Below, one piece after another: positions 61,163 to 64,000 of a stretch of DNA of 64,000 nucleotides. The notes beneath the pieces were generated by a model, which saw only the letters and a program-made list of their open reading frames with translations, was not told the origin of the DNA and did not search any database. The position numbers and the translations under genes were made by a program. Source of the stretch: Chromobotia macracanthus (lineage: Eukaryota; Chordata; Actinopteri; Cypriniformes; Botiidae); NCBI GenBank assembly GCA_036877525.1, contig JAZGTH010000067.1, positions 5,522,501 through 5,586,500 of the forward strand. The letters run 5' to 3'. The first letter of the stretch is position 1. Each line of letters begins with the position of its first letter.

Positions 61163-63188
61163 CAGATGCTATACTGACCTTCTAAATACTCACAGTCTCA
61201 GGTGCCTGTAGAGAAACACTGCCATTAGAGCAGCACCATTCTCTCTCTCTCTCTCTCTCAGTTTCTCTGTCTGACAGCAGGCCTACATATAAGCTGGTGA
61301 GCTAATTGGTCTCATCGGAACCCCAGTTTTGTCATTTCTGTTGGTGTGAAACACACATACACACATATACATACTCATTCCATTCTGAAATTTTCGAGGG
61401 CAAATCTTGCTAGTTTTACTAACCACAAATACTTGTAACAAATGCTTTCTCTCTCTAGGATAGCTGTGCAAGAGTGTTGCTGTTCAGAGGAGCAAATAAA
61501 GAGATAAAGAACTACAACAGCCAAACTGCCTTCCAGGTAAGAGCACAAGACCTCTGGGTTTCTTTTAGATCAAACAATCGGGTCGAATCAATGAAGCTGA
61601 GTCTTATTTAAACTCTCATGCTTGCTTTCACAGCCCTGAGAACAGCACTTGGCTCGTGGCAAAGAGCAATCACAGTTGCAGACTGCATACATTGCGATTT
61701 TTAGTGTTGCATTCCTCAGATTTACTCTAGGGCTTTAATGTCATGGAGGACTTTGGCTGCATCCCATTTTGCATGCATGTATACTACGCATGAAACGTAT
61801 GTACTTTGCTGGTGATTGGAGTATGTTGTACATACTACCACATCCTAACTTTGGTACCTTTGACAAACTAATTGCAAAATACAGTAATTTGGTGACCACA
61901 AATCCTTACCGTGCAGTAGTACAGATGTTATGTAAATTGGAATTCAGCCCTTGTTAGAACAAAATCTCTGGCTTCCCCAATTATTTTACCTACAAAACAA
62001 ATCCTGCCCTCAAAGCAGATATCTAAAAACTAGTTTAAATTCCCCCATTTACATGCAAACTTGCTTTTAAAGATAAAATTGCAGTTCGGCAACAATGTCT
62101 CAAAACTAATCAATCCCTCCTTCCTCTTTTGGGCCAACAGGCCAGTAAAGTGTGTTTAATTTTGTGCAAACATCGTAACAGCAGATTGGCTGAGGGACGT
62201 CATAATGGAAGGAACAAACCACCTGTATATAAATGAATAGGAGTATATGTAGTGTTTGTATTTCCACCTTAAATCTAAATAAAGAGCCAATCACCTTTTA
62301 TTTACCCCTGAACAAGCATGCACTTTAGCTGGACCGGCCTGGAGAAAACAGCCTTTTGTGTTCTTTGAGCTAAATTCATGATACTATTATTGTCAGAAAT
62401 GTGTTCATGATTTGAAATATGTTGTTGGAATGTTATTGCAAGAGTTTAGGAGATTTCTGTCTTTGCCTGTTCAAGTGGATAGGATTTTCTGCACAGTTCA
62501 AAGTGAATTTATTTCTATCTGGGGAGGAGGAATCTAAGCTGTTGCAGCTGCGTAAACCAACATGGAAACCATTAGACAGCTGCTTTGATTCAGCTTTTAC
62601 TGAGGAAAAGTTCATTAGTCCTCATATTCATACACAGTAAAAGAGAGTAATAGAGAGAGTCATGAATATTCACTTCTTTTTAGTTTGCTAACCATATTTA
62701 AATACCATGGTATTTACAGTATATGGTGCTGTGATGTACTTTAAAGAATACTTTTTTTTATGAACACTGCCATGATGGTAATTTATAGTACATAGTACAC
62801 TGAAGTAACAGTAATATTATGGGCATATACCATGGTATTCTTTAAGGTACATTACAATAATATCTGTATACCATAGTAATGTTCTTTTTGTCTATCACAA
62901 CAGAACTTTTGGACAAGATCCTACCAGTCACATACTGTAATAAGTAGAGTAATGTATAGTCAGACGGACTCCCTTACGTACTACATGCATCGATATTTTA
63001 TATTCTTACACAAAAAGCTTTAATGTAAACTGCAGGCAGCATTATAAATCTGTGACTCTAATTTTGTCTTAGTCTGGGGATGTGTGGCAAGCAAATAACA
63101 GATTTTTCTTTCTCTCTGTAGGTGGCTATAATAGCTGGAAATTTTGACCTTGCAGAAATTATTAAGACTCACAAAGCATCAGATGTTG
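2532..63188 (+). CDS. shank3: SHANK3-like postsynaptic scaffold gene, 5' part (9 coding exons; 3' end outside window)
   Basis: SHANK proteins are master scaffolds of excitatory postsynaptic densities. They link glutamate-receptor complexes to the actin cytoskeleton. Nine exons on the + strand join in frame into about 343 residues: an SPN (Ras/Rap-binding ubiquitin-like) domain at roughly residues 1-92, a linker, then about six ankyrin repeats from about residue 114 to 340. SHANK3-type signatures include ANLKKFM at the start of exon 4, ECPL at the exon 4/5 join, KVLKNGGAHLDFRTRDG and LLLHDHAQ. A few stretches (QGNTLV, KQRILCTL, HDPETG) are closer to SHANK2, as expected of a divergent fish copy. 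Human-equivalent residues Arg12, Lys22 and Leu68 are conserved at identical numbers. SH3, PDZ, proline-rich and SAM regions are not in the window. Teleosts keep duplicated shank3a and shank3b, and I cannot say which this is. SHANK family membership is near certain; assignment to SHANK3 is about 80 percent. Confidence 0.93.
3461..3762 (-). mobile_element. CTAACA MITE, copy 2
   Basis: Reverse-oriented copy. It shows CATTAAGTAAAATGTTAAAA, TTTTTTAGACATTATATTAA, TTAAAACGTTCCGTTATCTA and GTTCTGAGAATGTTCCCTGT, then TAACTGGGC close to the consensus end. Confidence 0.8.
5218..5407 (-). mobile_element. CTAACA MITE, copy 3 (left-truncated)
   Basis: Only the distal half remains: AACATTTTTAAAACGTTCCA, CTAACAACTTAAGAGTGACA, CTACTAAGATTACTGCAAGA, then GTTCTGAGAATGT. 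About 100 bases of the other half are missing. Confidence 0.7.
6402..6702 (-). mobile_element. CTAACA MITE, copy 4 (near full length)
   Basis: Starts with the terminal sequence CCCAGCTAACA at 6402-6412 and ends CCTGTTAGCT with a slightly decayed terminus. Middle landmarks are TTTTAGACATTGTATTAACA and TTCTGTAATATTTTTAAACA. Confidence 0.85.
7308..7505 (+). mobile_element. tRNA-headed SINE
   Basis: Pol III box-A-like GGCCTTGTGGTCAAAGC and box B GGTTCGAATCC (7356-7366) sit about 35 bases apart, followed by an unrelated body and a tail ending AAAAGCGATTAAATGAC. This tail resembles the V-SINE-type 3' end (AAAAGCGTCTGCTAAATGAC) known from fish. It is diverged and lacks a clear poly-A or simple tail. 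Confidence 0.7.
8351..8547. mobile_element. AAATGA-type nonautonomous element fragment, interrupted by a MITE
   Basis: Contains CATTCTGTTATTTCTCCTCA near the left and AATAGTCCATATGACTGT at the right, as in the copies at 26305-26580 and 36764-37105. The right part is missing, and MITE copy 5 starts exactly where homology stops. Confidence 0.5.
8548..8832 (+). mobile_element. CTAACA MITE, copy 5
   Basis: Forward copy. It begins CCAGCTAACAGGAAACATTC at 8548, contains TCTCAGAATGTTGGCTAATA, TTCTTATAACCAAGCAGTAA and TACAATGTCTAAAAAAACTA, and ends at a decayed GTTATCTGGT. Confidence 0.85.
9470..9579 (-). mobile_element. tRNA-headed SINE fragment
   Basis: On the minus strand, a box-A-like TTAGTGGTTAAGCTCAGG is followed by box B GGTTTAATCCC (complement of 9522-9532) and CCACCAATATTGTGTCC. 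This matches the head and early body of a common fish SINE, with the 3' half missing. Confidence 0.65.
11038..11324 (-). mobile_element. CTAACA MITE, copy 6 (AT-expanded)
   Basis: Starts CCCATCTAACAAATTTAGGT and ends GTTCTTAGAATGTTCCCTGT followed by TAGC. The centre (about 11110-11225) is replaced by an AT-only stretch of ATATT/AATAAT units. Confidence 0.75.
13447..13739 (+). mobile_element. CTAACA MITE, copy 7 (reference copy, intact ends)
   Basis: A 293-base element bounded by perfect 11-base inverted termini: CCCAGCTAACA at 13447-13457 and TGTTAGCTGGG at 13729-13739. It has no open frame of note, so it is nonautonomous. Interior landmarks shared by the other copies are TTCTTATAACCAAGCCATAA, AACGTTCCTGGAACTTCCAA and GTTACTTAACGGAAATGTTA. 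The target-site duplication is not obvious in the flanks, so the superfamily is unassigned. Confidence 0.88.
15572..15788 (-). mobile_element. CTAACA MITE, copy 8 (truncated)
   Basis: Reverse copy. It shows TTTTAGATTGTAAAGTTTCC, CATTAAGTAACAAAAATGTT, GTTCAAAATGTCCAGTTTTT and GTTCCACTAACAACTTAAGA, then stops at about the middle of the family consensus. Confidence 0.75.
16499..16905 (+). repeat. Dispersed repeat R2, copy 1
   Basis: About 400 bases long, matching 54794-55204 along its whole length. Shared blocks: GCAGCCATCTTGGCAACGCC (here), TTTCAGTCATACAAGAC, CTATCTACTTGAATAGGAGA, CCAGAGAATGTTACTGTTTG, GCGATTGATGATTGG and CTGCAGCATCTTGTTAATT. It is an interspersed element of unknown class, with no ORF and no inverted ends seen. 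Confidence 0.8.
17138..17182. repeat. CT microsatellite
   Basis: An interrupted (CT)n run of about 45 bases. No nearby exon is supported by it. Confidence 0.95.
17967..18341 (-). mobile_element. CTAACA MITE, copy 9 (longest)
   Basis: Reverse copy of about 375 bases ending TGTTAGCTGGG at 18331-18341. It contains CATTAAGTAACAAAAATGTC, TTGCTTGGTTATAAGAACGT and CTGCAAGAATGTTTTTGATA. A small internal duplication of GTTTAGGTGTT-like sequence (about 18080-18115) explains part of the extra length. Confidence 0.85.
19436..19720 (-). mobile_element. tRNA-headed SINE, near full length
   Basis: On the minus strand it begins GCAGTTGTGGCCTACTGGTT (box A region), has box B GGTTCAAGTCC (complement of 19662-19672), then GTGCCCTTGAGCTAAACACC, CTGCTCCACGGGCACAGCAG, TGTTCA, TTAAATGCAGAGG and a tail ending TATGTCACTTTCACTCT. 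This order is that of a widespread cyprinid SINE whose usual end is GTCACTTTCACTTT. The box A/box B spacing fits a tRNA promoter; the copy is moderately decayed. Confidence 0.85.
21194..21230 (+). mobile_element. CTAACA MITE end fragment
   Basis: CCCCAGCTTACAGGGAACAT then TCTCAGAATGTTGGTTG matches only the first 35 or so bases of the family. Confidence 0.65.
22750..22862 (-). mobile_element. CTAACA MITE, copy 10 (central fragment)
   Basis: Contains TTTTTTTAGATGTTGTGTAG, TTATTGCTTGGTTTTATGAA and TTCTGTAACATTTTTAAAAC, which are central landmarks of the reverse orientation. Both ends are lost, and a short ACCACTAACGAAT duplication is at the right edge. Confidence 0.65.
23961..24247 (+). mobile_element. 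CTAACA MITE, copy 11
   Basis: Forward copy. AACAGGGAATGTTCTCAGAA, TGTTGGCTAATGCTTTCTGA, GCAGTAACATTGGTAGAAAA, TTATTCTTAAGTAGTTTGTG and ACAACATCTAATAAACT are in the expected order. Both termini are degenerate. Confidence 0.8.
24922..25206 (+). mobile_element. CTAACA MITE, copy 12 (left end decayed)
   Basis: Forward copy with AGGCAATAACATTAATACAG, TGTCTAGAAACATGGACGTT and TTGTTACTTAAAGGAAACAT, ending TTGTTAGCTGG at 25206. The left end is unrecognisable. Confidence 0.75.
26305..26580. mobile_element. AAATGA-type nonautonomous DNA element
   Basis: The left end TGTTGTCATCTTACACTCAC and the right end AAATGATGACAGAACTTTCG then TTTTTGGGTT are an imperfect inverted pair (TCATCATTTACTCACCC versus its complement in the usual family). 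The middle has GTGGTCCATATGAGTCATGT. This resembles the common cyprinid element whose ends read CACCCAAAAATGAAAATTC. No ORF. Confidence 0.7.
26660..26924. repeat. GGGGACA-type repeat with TG tract
   Basis: Contains GTTAGGGGAAAGAATATACA, CTATGGAAAATCCCCACAAA then a (TG)17 run at 26890-26924. It is a diverged copy of the family best seen at 49876-50153 and 59385-59643. Confidence 0.7.
27454..27657 (+). CDS. shank3: shank3 coding exon 2 (core of SPN domain)
   Basis: Encodes residues 22-89, from KCMKFNVESPIW to SPVPYLE, and supplies most of the SPN fold. Lys22 (second Rap1/Ras contact) and Leu68 in the GKFLDE segment (site of human L68P) are conserved. The acceptor is TTTCTTTGCAG and the donor GAG|GTGAGG, both phase 0; length 204 is a multiple of 3. 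The stretch KQRILCTLNQSLKDVLNYGLF is very close to mammalian SHANK1/2/3. The exon sits 24.9 kb after exon 1 and 3.1 kb before exon 3. Confidence 0.95.
27658..30803 (+). other. shank3 intron 2 (3.1 kb)
   Basis: A GTGAGG...CAG intron. It holds an ATATAGTT-type simple stretch at about 28790-28850 and MITE copy 13 at 29613-29930. 27658-28780 and 29000-29612 show nothing I recognise. Confidence 0.85.
29613..29930 (+). mobile_element. CTAACA MITE, copy 13
   Basis: Forward copy: CTTAGCTAAAAAGAAACATT, CTCAGAATGTTGGCCAACAT, TTATTCTTAAGTAGTTAGTG, AAGCAATAACATTAATATAA and ACTTAATAGAAACATTGAGG. The right terminus is decayed. Confidence 0.8.
30804..30875 (+). CDS. shank3: shank3 coding exon 3 (end of SPN, linker), GC donor
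   Basis: Encodes residues 90-113, FRYKRRVYTQTHLDEKQLSK followed by LHTK, matching FRYKRRVYAQ...DDKQFAKLHTK of SHANK3. The acceptor is TTTTGCAG, phase 0. The exon must end at AAG|GCAAGT: only that border leaves codons that join in frame to Ala-Asn-Leu of exon 4, while the nearby GT at 30880 would cause an immediate stop. The donor is therefore of the rare GC-AG class, with the strong AAG|GCAAGT match to U1 that such introns usually need. Confidence 0.94.
31181..31194 (-). promoter_or_regulatory. CTCF-like motif
   Basis: The minus strand reads CCTCCAGGGGGCGC, an excellent match to the CTCF core. The identical 14 bases occur on the plus strand at 45548-45561. Motif presence alone does not prove binding. 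Confidence 0.35.
31808..31916. mobile_element. AAATGA-type element end fragment
   Basis: GAATAGTTTACCCAAAAATG then AAAACTTTACCCTCGTGTCG matches one terminus of the family (usual form ATAGTTCACCCAAAAATGAA). The other terminus is not found. Confidence 0.6.
32850..32891. repeat. GA microsatellite
   Basis: An uninterrupted (AG)21 run. Confidence 0.97.
33477..33499. repeat. TG microsatellite
   Basis: A (TG)11 run between single-copy stretches. Confidence 0.95.
33600..33678. repeat. Compound GA/TG microsatellite
   Basis: (GA)14 at 33600-33628 passes through GAGAG into (TG)22 at 33634-33678. Confidence 0.97.
34999..35038. repeat. AC microsatellite
   Basis: A pure (AC)20 run at the left edge of the CpG-rich block. 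Confidence 0.97.
35327..35374. repeat. GA microsatellite inside the CpG island
   Basis: An interrupted (GA)n run with a TGTG interruption just before it. GAGA-type purine runs are common near fish transcription starts. Confidence 0.95.
35424..35513 (+). CDS. Candidate alternative first coding exon (SPN-less shank3 isoform)
   Basis: The ATG at 35424 has G at -3 and G at +4 and follows an in-frame stop at 35412-35414. It opens a 30-codon basic peptide starting MGGALGRRDGRERR and ending KKSKINSK. A donor-like AAG|GTATCC ends it at 35513 in phase 0, which would join in frame to exon 4 (Ala-Asn-Leu). A second donor-like site, ACA|GTAAGG after 35508, is phase 1 and would instead fit exon 5. No homologous protein is recognised, and there is no transcript evidence. 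The basic composition comes partly from the GC-rich DNA. Confidence 0.25.
35551..35607. repeat. 19-base tandem repeat in CpG island
   Basis: Three head-to-tail units beginning CGCGTCAGTCCGCG at 35551, 35570 and 35589. The third diverges in its last five bases. Each unit holds several CpGs and a CGTCAG motif. Confidence 0.85.
36764..37105. mobile_element. AAATGA-type nonautonomous DNA element
   Basis: TTGTCATCATCCACTTACCC at the left and GGTATGGAACGACATGAGGG at the right are the two end regions. The middle has AAAGCAATCTTATGGCTTCA. Same family as 26305-26580, in diverged form. Confidence 0.65.
37652..37925. repeat. GGGGACA-type repeat, orientation 1
   Basis: ACTTATCTGTCTAAATGGGG, ACATTCCATAGACTATTTGT, CTAACCCTAACAGAAAACGT, ACAAATGAGGACATCCCCAA and TTTGTCCC appear in order, bordered by CA runs at both sides. 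Same family as 43309, 49876 and 59385. Confidence 0.85.
39563..39753 (+). mobile_element. CTAACA MITE, copy 14 (internally deleted)
   Basis: Both ends present: CCTAGCTAACAGGAAACGTT at the left and AATCTAAAATTGTTAGCTA at the right. About 100 bases of the interior are gone. Confidence 0.82.
40158..40281 (+). mobile_element. tRNA-headed SINE (short tail)
   Basis: TCCTGTAGCTCAGTTGCTAG (box A), AGAGCATTGTGTCAGCAGTG and box B GGTTCGATTTC at 40211-40221 form a tRNA-like head, followed by CCAAGGAACACACATGATAA and a short TAAATGTAAAT-type end. The head is that of the SINE at 46139; the tail is truncated. Confidence 0.8.
41731..41978 (+). mobile_element. CTAACA MITE, copy 15
   Basis: CATAATGTTGGCTAATGTCC, TTACTTAAGTAGTTAGTGGA, AACCAAGCAATAACGTTAAT and ATTAGGGAAACATTGTTACA in order. 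The left terminus is lost, and a short AAAGAATT duplication is in the middle. Confidence 0.75.
42652..42716. repeat. GGGGACA-type repeat fragment
   Basis: GTATAAAAACAACATAAGTC then TACGAAATGTCCCCATTTAT and ATAAGTAAATGTGTGTG match one end of the family. Confidence 0.7.
43005..43050. repeat. TA microsatellite
   Basis: A pure (TA)23 run, self-complementary. Confidence 0.97.
43309..43615. repeat. GGGGACA-type repeat, orientation 1
   Basis: ACACACGTTTACTTATCTAT, CATAGACTTCTGTTGTCTTT, CTAACCCATACTCTAACCCT, TTACAAATGAGGGATCCCAA and TTGTGAGGTTTTGCTGGGTA in the expected order, ending in C-rich AACC repeats. Confidence 0.85.
45548..45561 (+). promoter_or_regulatory. CTCF-like motif
   Basis: CCTCCAGGGGGCGC on the plus strand, identical to the minus-strand motif at 31181-31194. 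Together they point away from the CpG island at 35.4 kb. Confidence 0.35.
46139..46300 (+). mobile_element. tRNA-headed SINE with V-type tail
   Basis: Box A TAGCTCAATTGGTAGAGACT, box B GGTTCGATTCC at 46191-46201, then GAATGCAATGTAAGTGGCTT and TGACTAAAAGTGTTTGCCAA, ending AATGAATAAAAATGTAAAC. The tail matches the conserved 3' region of fish V-type SINEs (usual GTAAGTCGCTTTGGATAAAA). It is full length and moderately diverged. Confidence 0.88.
46797..47142 (+). mobile_element. CTAACA MITE, copy 16 (with end-motif duplication)
   Basis: Begins CACAGCTAACAGGGAATATT. The ATTCTCAGAATGTTAA unit is followed by a second ATTCTCAGAGCGTTGA, so the first 20-30 bases are duplicated. It then runs through the whole consensus to CTGTTGGATGGG. 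Confidence 0.85.
49075..49225. repeat. TG-rich minisatellite-like tract
   Basis: About 150 bases of GTGTG blocks separated by TATGCATG, GAGTGTG and TTTCTGTGTG units. Every frame of it looks open, which explains the spurious Cys/Val-rich frames. Confidence 0.9.
49876..50153. repeat. GGGGACA-type repeat, orientation 2
   Basis: AAATATTTATTGGGGACAAA, CTGACAAATCTGAGCAAAAC, TTTTGGGGACATCCTCATTT, GTGTAAAAATGCAGAAAATT, TATGGAATGTCCCCATTTAG and ATAAGTAAATGTGTGTGTG. It is almost colinear with 59385-59643 and the reverse of 37652 and 43309. Confidence 0.88.
51027..51135 (+). CDS. shank3: shank3 coding exon 4 (first ankyrin-region exon)
   Basis: Encodes residues 114-149 plus one base, ANLKKFMEYVQQRSTEKVSK to HDPETG. 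The acceptor follows a long CT-rich tract (TTTTCTTCAG); the donor is G|GTAACG in phase 1. It starts the ankyrin domain (KVSKFLEKGLDPNFHD is the tail of a capping repeat). Length 109 is not a multiple of 3, so skipping it alone would break the frame, but exons 4+5 together (261) would not. Confidence 0.95.
51136..52574 (+). other. shank3 intron 4 (1.4 kb)
   Basis: GTAACG...CAG. It holds only an AAATGA-type fragment at about 52178-52345. The remainder (51136-52177) shows nothing recognised. Confidence 0.85.
52178..52345. mobile_element. AAATGA-type element, decayed
   Basis: GTTCAAACAAAAAATGAATG at the left and GGGGGTAAGTAAATAATGAA then AGTATTTTTATTTTGG at the right are the two ends. The middle has TGTTCCACAGAGGATAA. 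Confidence 0.5.
52575..52726 (+). CDS. shank3: shank3 coding exon 5 (ankyrin repeats)
   Basis: Begins in phase 1 (AA TGT CCG, completing Glu150) and encodes CPLTMAAQLEGCAELIKVLK, then NGGAHLDFRTRDGITALHKA and VRTKNHTALI. It carries one ankyrin repeat and the start of the next; the GADVNA-like turn is NGGAHLDF. The donor is ATT|GTGAGT, the acceptor TCCTACAG. Spacing to exon 4 is 1.4 kb and to exon 6 is 1.0 kb. Several GCN and CGN codons give higher GC than the surrounding intron, as is usual for real exons. Confidence 0.95.
52727..53737 (+). other. shank3 intron 5 (1.0 kb) with TG acceptor
   Basis: GTGAGT...(TG)14CAG. AT-rich with no element recognised. A competing AG lies at 53705-53706, directly before the TG run. 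Confidence 0.9.
53707..53734 (+). repeat. (TG)14 microsatellite at the exon 6 acceptor
   Basis: Exactly 14 TG units followed by CAG, then coding sequence. It replaces the polypyrimidine tract and would present UG repeats, a known target of TDP-43 and CELF proteins, in the pre-mRNA. Confidence 0.97.
53738..53905 (+). CDS. shank3: shank3 coding exon 6 (ankyrin repeats), TG-repeat acceptor
   Basis: Encodes residues 201-256, TLLDLGASPDYKDSRGLTPL to DENGWQEIHQ, the most conserved part of the SHANK ankyrin domain. The acceptor is a bare (TG)14 run at 53707-53734 followed directly by CAG, with almost no pyrimidine tract. The donor is CAG|GTAACACACATACAT. Length 168, phase 0 on both sides, so skipping would cleanly remove 56 residues. 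See the findings for the splicing implications. Confidence 0.95.
54794..55204 (+). repeat. Dispersed repeat R2, copy 2
   Basis: Colinear with 16499-16905. The shared blocks are TTTCAGTCATACATGACCAA, ATCTACTTGAATGGGGGAAG, CCAGAGAATGTTACTGTTTA, GCGATTGATGATTGGATC and CTGCAGCATCTTGTTAATTT. Between copies the sequence diverges by point changes and small indels. Confidence 0.8.
55846..56036. repeat. GGGGACA-type repeat, diverged
   Basis: CCTTGTGGGGGCATTTTCAG, GAAAGTTTTCTGTGATTATT, AGGTTTAGGGGTAGGGTTAG and GATAGAATATACAGTTTGTA resemble the most common fish form of this family. Confidence 0.7.
56713..56726 (+). repeat. (TG)7 microsatellite at the exon 7 acceptor
   Basis: It sits 7 bases before the exon (TTATCAG between). 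It is complementary to the CA tract at 56854-56866 on the other side of the exon. Confidence 0.95.
56734..56850 (+). CDS. shank3: shank3 coding exon 7 (ankyrin repeats), flanked by TG and CA tracts
   Basis: Encodes residues 257-295, ACRHGHVQHLEHLLFYGADM to NTALHVCALYNQ, nearly identical to mammalian SHANK2 and SHANK3. The acceptor carries (TG)7 at 56713-56726, then TTATCAG. The donor is CAG|GTAACACACACACACA. Length 117, phase 0 on both sides. The 5' tract and 3' tract are reverse complements, an unusual arrangement shared in weaker form by exon 6. Confidence 0.95.
56876..57057. repeat. GGGGACA-type repeat fragment
   Basis: TATGAGGGCTCTACATAGAC, GAATATACAGTTTTATATAC, CCTAAACC and TTAGTATGTTTTATAAGCAA match the middle of the family in one orientation. 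Confidence 0.55.
57464..58852. mobile_element. Nonautonomous TTAA-flanked DNA transposon (1.39 kb)
   Basis: The left end TTAAAGCTGC (57464) and right end GCAGCTTTAA (58843-58852) begin a long imperfect inverted repeat of about 65 bases. Left inward blocks are GCCTCTCTACTGCC, CTGTTT and AAAACATAAAATT; the complemented right end gives CACCTCTCTACC, CTGTTT and GAAACATAAAATT in the same order. TTAA at both borders suggests a piggyBac-like or Kolobok-like target duplication. No frame of more than 60 codons lies inside, so transposase is absent and mobility would need one in trans. The superfamily is not assigned. Confidence 0.85.
59017..59057. repeat. TG microsatellite
   Basis: GTGCGTGTGCGTG leading into a pure (TG)n run. 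Confidence 0.95.
59385..59643. repeat. GGGGACA-type repeat, orientation 2
   Basis: TTTACTTAAGCATATACTGG, CTGACAAATCTGAGCAAAAC, GGGACATCCTTTTTTGTAGA and GAAATGTCCCCACATAGATA then AGTAAATGTGTG. Same subfamily as 49876-50153. Confidence 0.88.
61099..61161. repeat. GA/GAAA microsatellite
   Basis: GAAA units pass into a pure (GA)n run. Confidence 0.95.
61459..61536 (+). CDS. shank3: shank3 coding exon 8 (ankyrin repeats)
   Basis: Encodes residues 296-321, DSCARVLLFRGANKEIKNYN then SQTAFQ, a typical repeat helix plus loop. The acceptor follows TTTCTCTCTCTAG; the donor is CAG|GTAAGA. Length 78, phase 0 on both sides. Exons 6, 7 and 8 are all frame-neutral cassettes. Confidence 0.95.
61537..63121 (+). 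other. shank3 intron 8 (1.6 kb)
   Basis: GTAAGA...TAG. It holds an ACCATGGTA-rich stretch at 62700-62885. The rest (61537-62699) shows nothing recognised. Confidence 0.88.
62700..62885. repeat. ACCATGGTA-type dispersed repeat
   Basis: Palindromic ACCATGGTAT occurs twice (at about 62702 and 62829), with related CCATGATGGTAATT and ATACCATAGTAAT units between AT-rich spacers. A short similar patch is at about 14205-14250. It is probably a decayed palindromic element. Confidence 0.55.
63122..63188 (+). CDS. shank3: shank3 coding exon 9 (last ankyrin repeat), last exon in window
   Basis: Encodes residues 322-343 plus one base, VAIIAGNFDLAEIIKTHKAS then DV, matching the final ankyrin helix before the linker to the SH3 domain. 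The acceptor is TTTCTCTCTGTAG; the donor is G|GTAAGC in phase 1. The next exon should begin with two bases completing a Val codon, then Pro-Phe-Arg. No such sequence is seen in 63189-64000, so the gene runs off the right edge. Confidence 0.94.
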
Positions 63189-64000
63189 GTAAGCGCCTCG
63201 TATACTGTACCTCCAGCGTTACATGCTGCTTTCTGATTCAATCCCTCGTGTTAATGAATTCCCACAATAGCAGAACACAACAGCCACTGAAAATGAGGGT
63301 GGTCGTTTATGTGTATGTGCTTGTGAGTTTATGACGTTTGGGGCATATGAGAGTCACTCATCACTCCTTGCGCTTGGTTTGACGCTATGGCTGGTTCTGG
63401 CGGGGAATAGCATCCAGTTGTCGGGCTACTGTAATGGATCGTACCCATTAGCACCGAGTGCCATTGTCATGGCGACGGATCGGGGTTAATCCCAAAGGCT
63501 CAGCAGGTGTTGGGAGTTTGATTTCAGCCAATGGGAGTGCAGCCGCAGGCTCCGATATCTCATCAGAGTGGTGTGACCTCGATGAAAGATGGAGTGCTCA
63601 CACACAATCAGAACCAGCTGTAGAACACATCATTTATGGGACGAGAGCTTGTATTTTGTCATTAATTCTTAAGCTTTCACATTTTTTCTTTAGTCAGTAT
63701 GTGTGTCCATTTTTCTGTCTCCCTCTCTCCTTTCATTTCCTTTCCATCAGTCATGGAGAGGGAGAAAAAGTGAGCAAATGGGTGCAATGTGGGATTGGAC
63801 AGTTGGCCTTTTCACTCTGAATGGAAGAGCAGAAGATTTAAACAGGCAGAGAGAACCCCAGTATTTACACTGACCAAACAAACGGCCTGTCTTAAGTGGC
63901 ATATATTTGATTTCTTTTTCTCTCAGGGTTAGTTGAAACTCTTTTTGGTGAGATTTCCTCGAAGTAAGAGGAATTTAAGTAATATATAGATAGAAAGTAG
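63189..64000 (+). other. Start of shank3 intron 9, to window edge
   Basis: Starts GTAAGC. No exon beginning with the expected Val-Pro-Phe-Arg codons, no dispersed element and no RNA gene were recognised. The gene continues past the window. Confidence 0.8.

Larger units (their letters stand above)
56851..61458 (+). other. shank3 intron 7 (4.6 kb)
   Basis: GTAACA...TAG. It holds a GGGGACA-type fragment at 56876-57057, a TTAA transposon at 57464-58852, a TG run at 59017-59057, a GGGGACA copy at 59385-59643, a TG run at 60871-60894, GA/GAAA repeats at 61099-61161 and a CT run at 61240-61259. 57060-57463, 59060-59384 and 59650-60870 show nothing recognised. Confidence 0.88.

Noticed and set aside
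63900..63966. Exon 10 of shank3 after TTTCTCTCAG at about 63918-63927
   Set aside because: The codons that follow in the needed phase do not give the conserved Val-Pro-Phe-Arg start and run to a stop shortly before the window end.

Overview
The window comes from a vertebrate nuclear genome, most likely a cypriniform (carp/zebrafish-like) teleost. Coding sequence is split into short exons with GT/GC...AG borders inside introns of 1 to 25 kb. The introns are AT-rich, full of CA/TG and CT/GA microsatellites, and carry dispersed families that I associate with cyprinid genomes: tRNA-headed SINEs, a MITE whose ends read CCCAGCTAACA, and a GGGGACAT-containing repeat next to TG tracts. The species cannot be fixed from sequence alone.

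One protein-coding gene is clearly supported. It is the 5' part of a SHANK scaffold gene on the + strand, closest to SHANK3. Nine coding exons join without a frame break into about 343 residues: 2532-2594, 27454-27657, 30804-30875, 51027-51135, 52575-52726, 53738-53905, 56734-56850, 61459-61536 and 63122-63188. Exons 1-3 encode the SPN (Ras-association-like) domain. Exons 4-9 encode the ankyrin repeats. The SH3, PDZ, proline-rich and SAM parts must lie beyond position 64000. Residues Arg12, Lys22 and Leu68, numbered from the Met at 2532, fall at the same positions as in human SHANK3.

Layout: 1-2250 is upstream flank with repeats. 2251-2594 holds the 5' leader, a small upstream ORF and exon 1. 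Intron 1 (25 kb) is dense in MITE copies and SINEs. Exons 2 and 3 lie at 27.5 and 30.8 kb. Intron 3 (20 kb) starts with a GC donor instead of GT and contains a strong internal CpG island at about 35.2-35.7 kb, with a Kozak-good ATG and a splice-donor-like end. This is a candidate intragenic promoter for a SPN-less isoform. Ankyrin exons 4-9 are clustered in 51.0-63.2 kb. Two of them (6 and 7) have TG microsatellites in place of a polypyrimidine tract and CA tracts directly after the donor. The complementary tracts could fold the pre-mRNA and loop out these frame-neutral exons. Intron 7 holds a 1.39-kb TTAA-flanked DNA transposon with long imperfect inverted ends and no coding capacity.

I see no second gene, structural RNA gene, CRISPR array or viral sequence. 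Most other open frames are chance frames over microsatellites and repeats. Names for the repeat families are descriptive, because no library could be searched.
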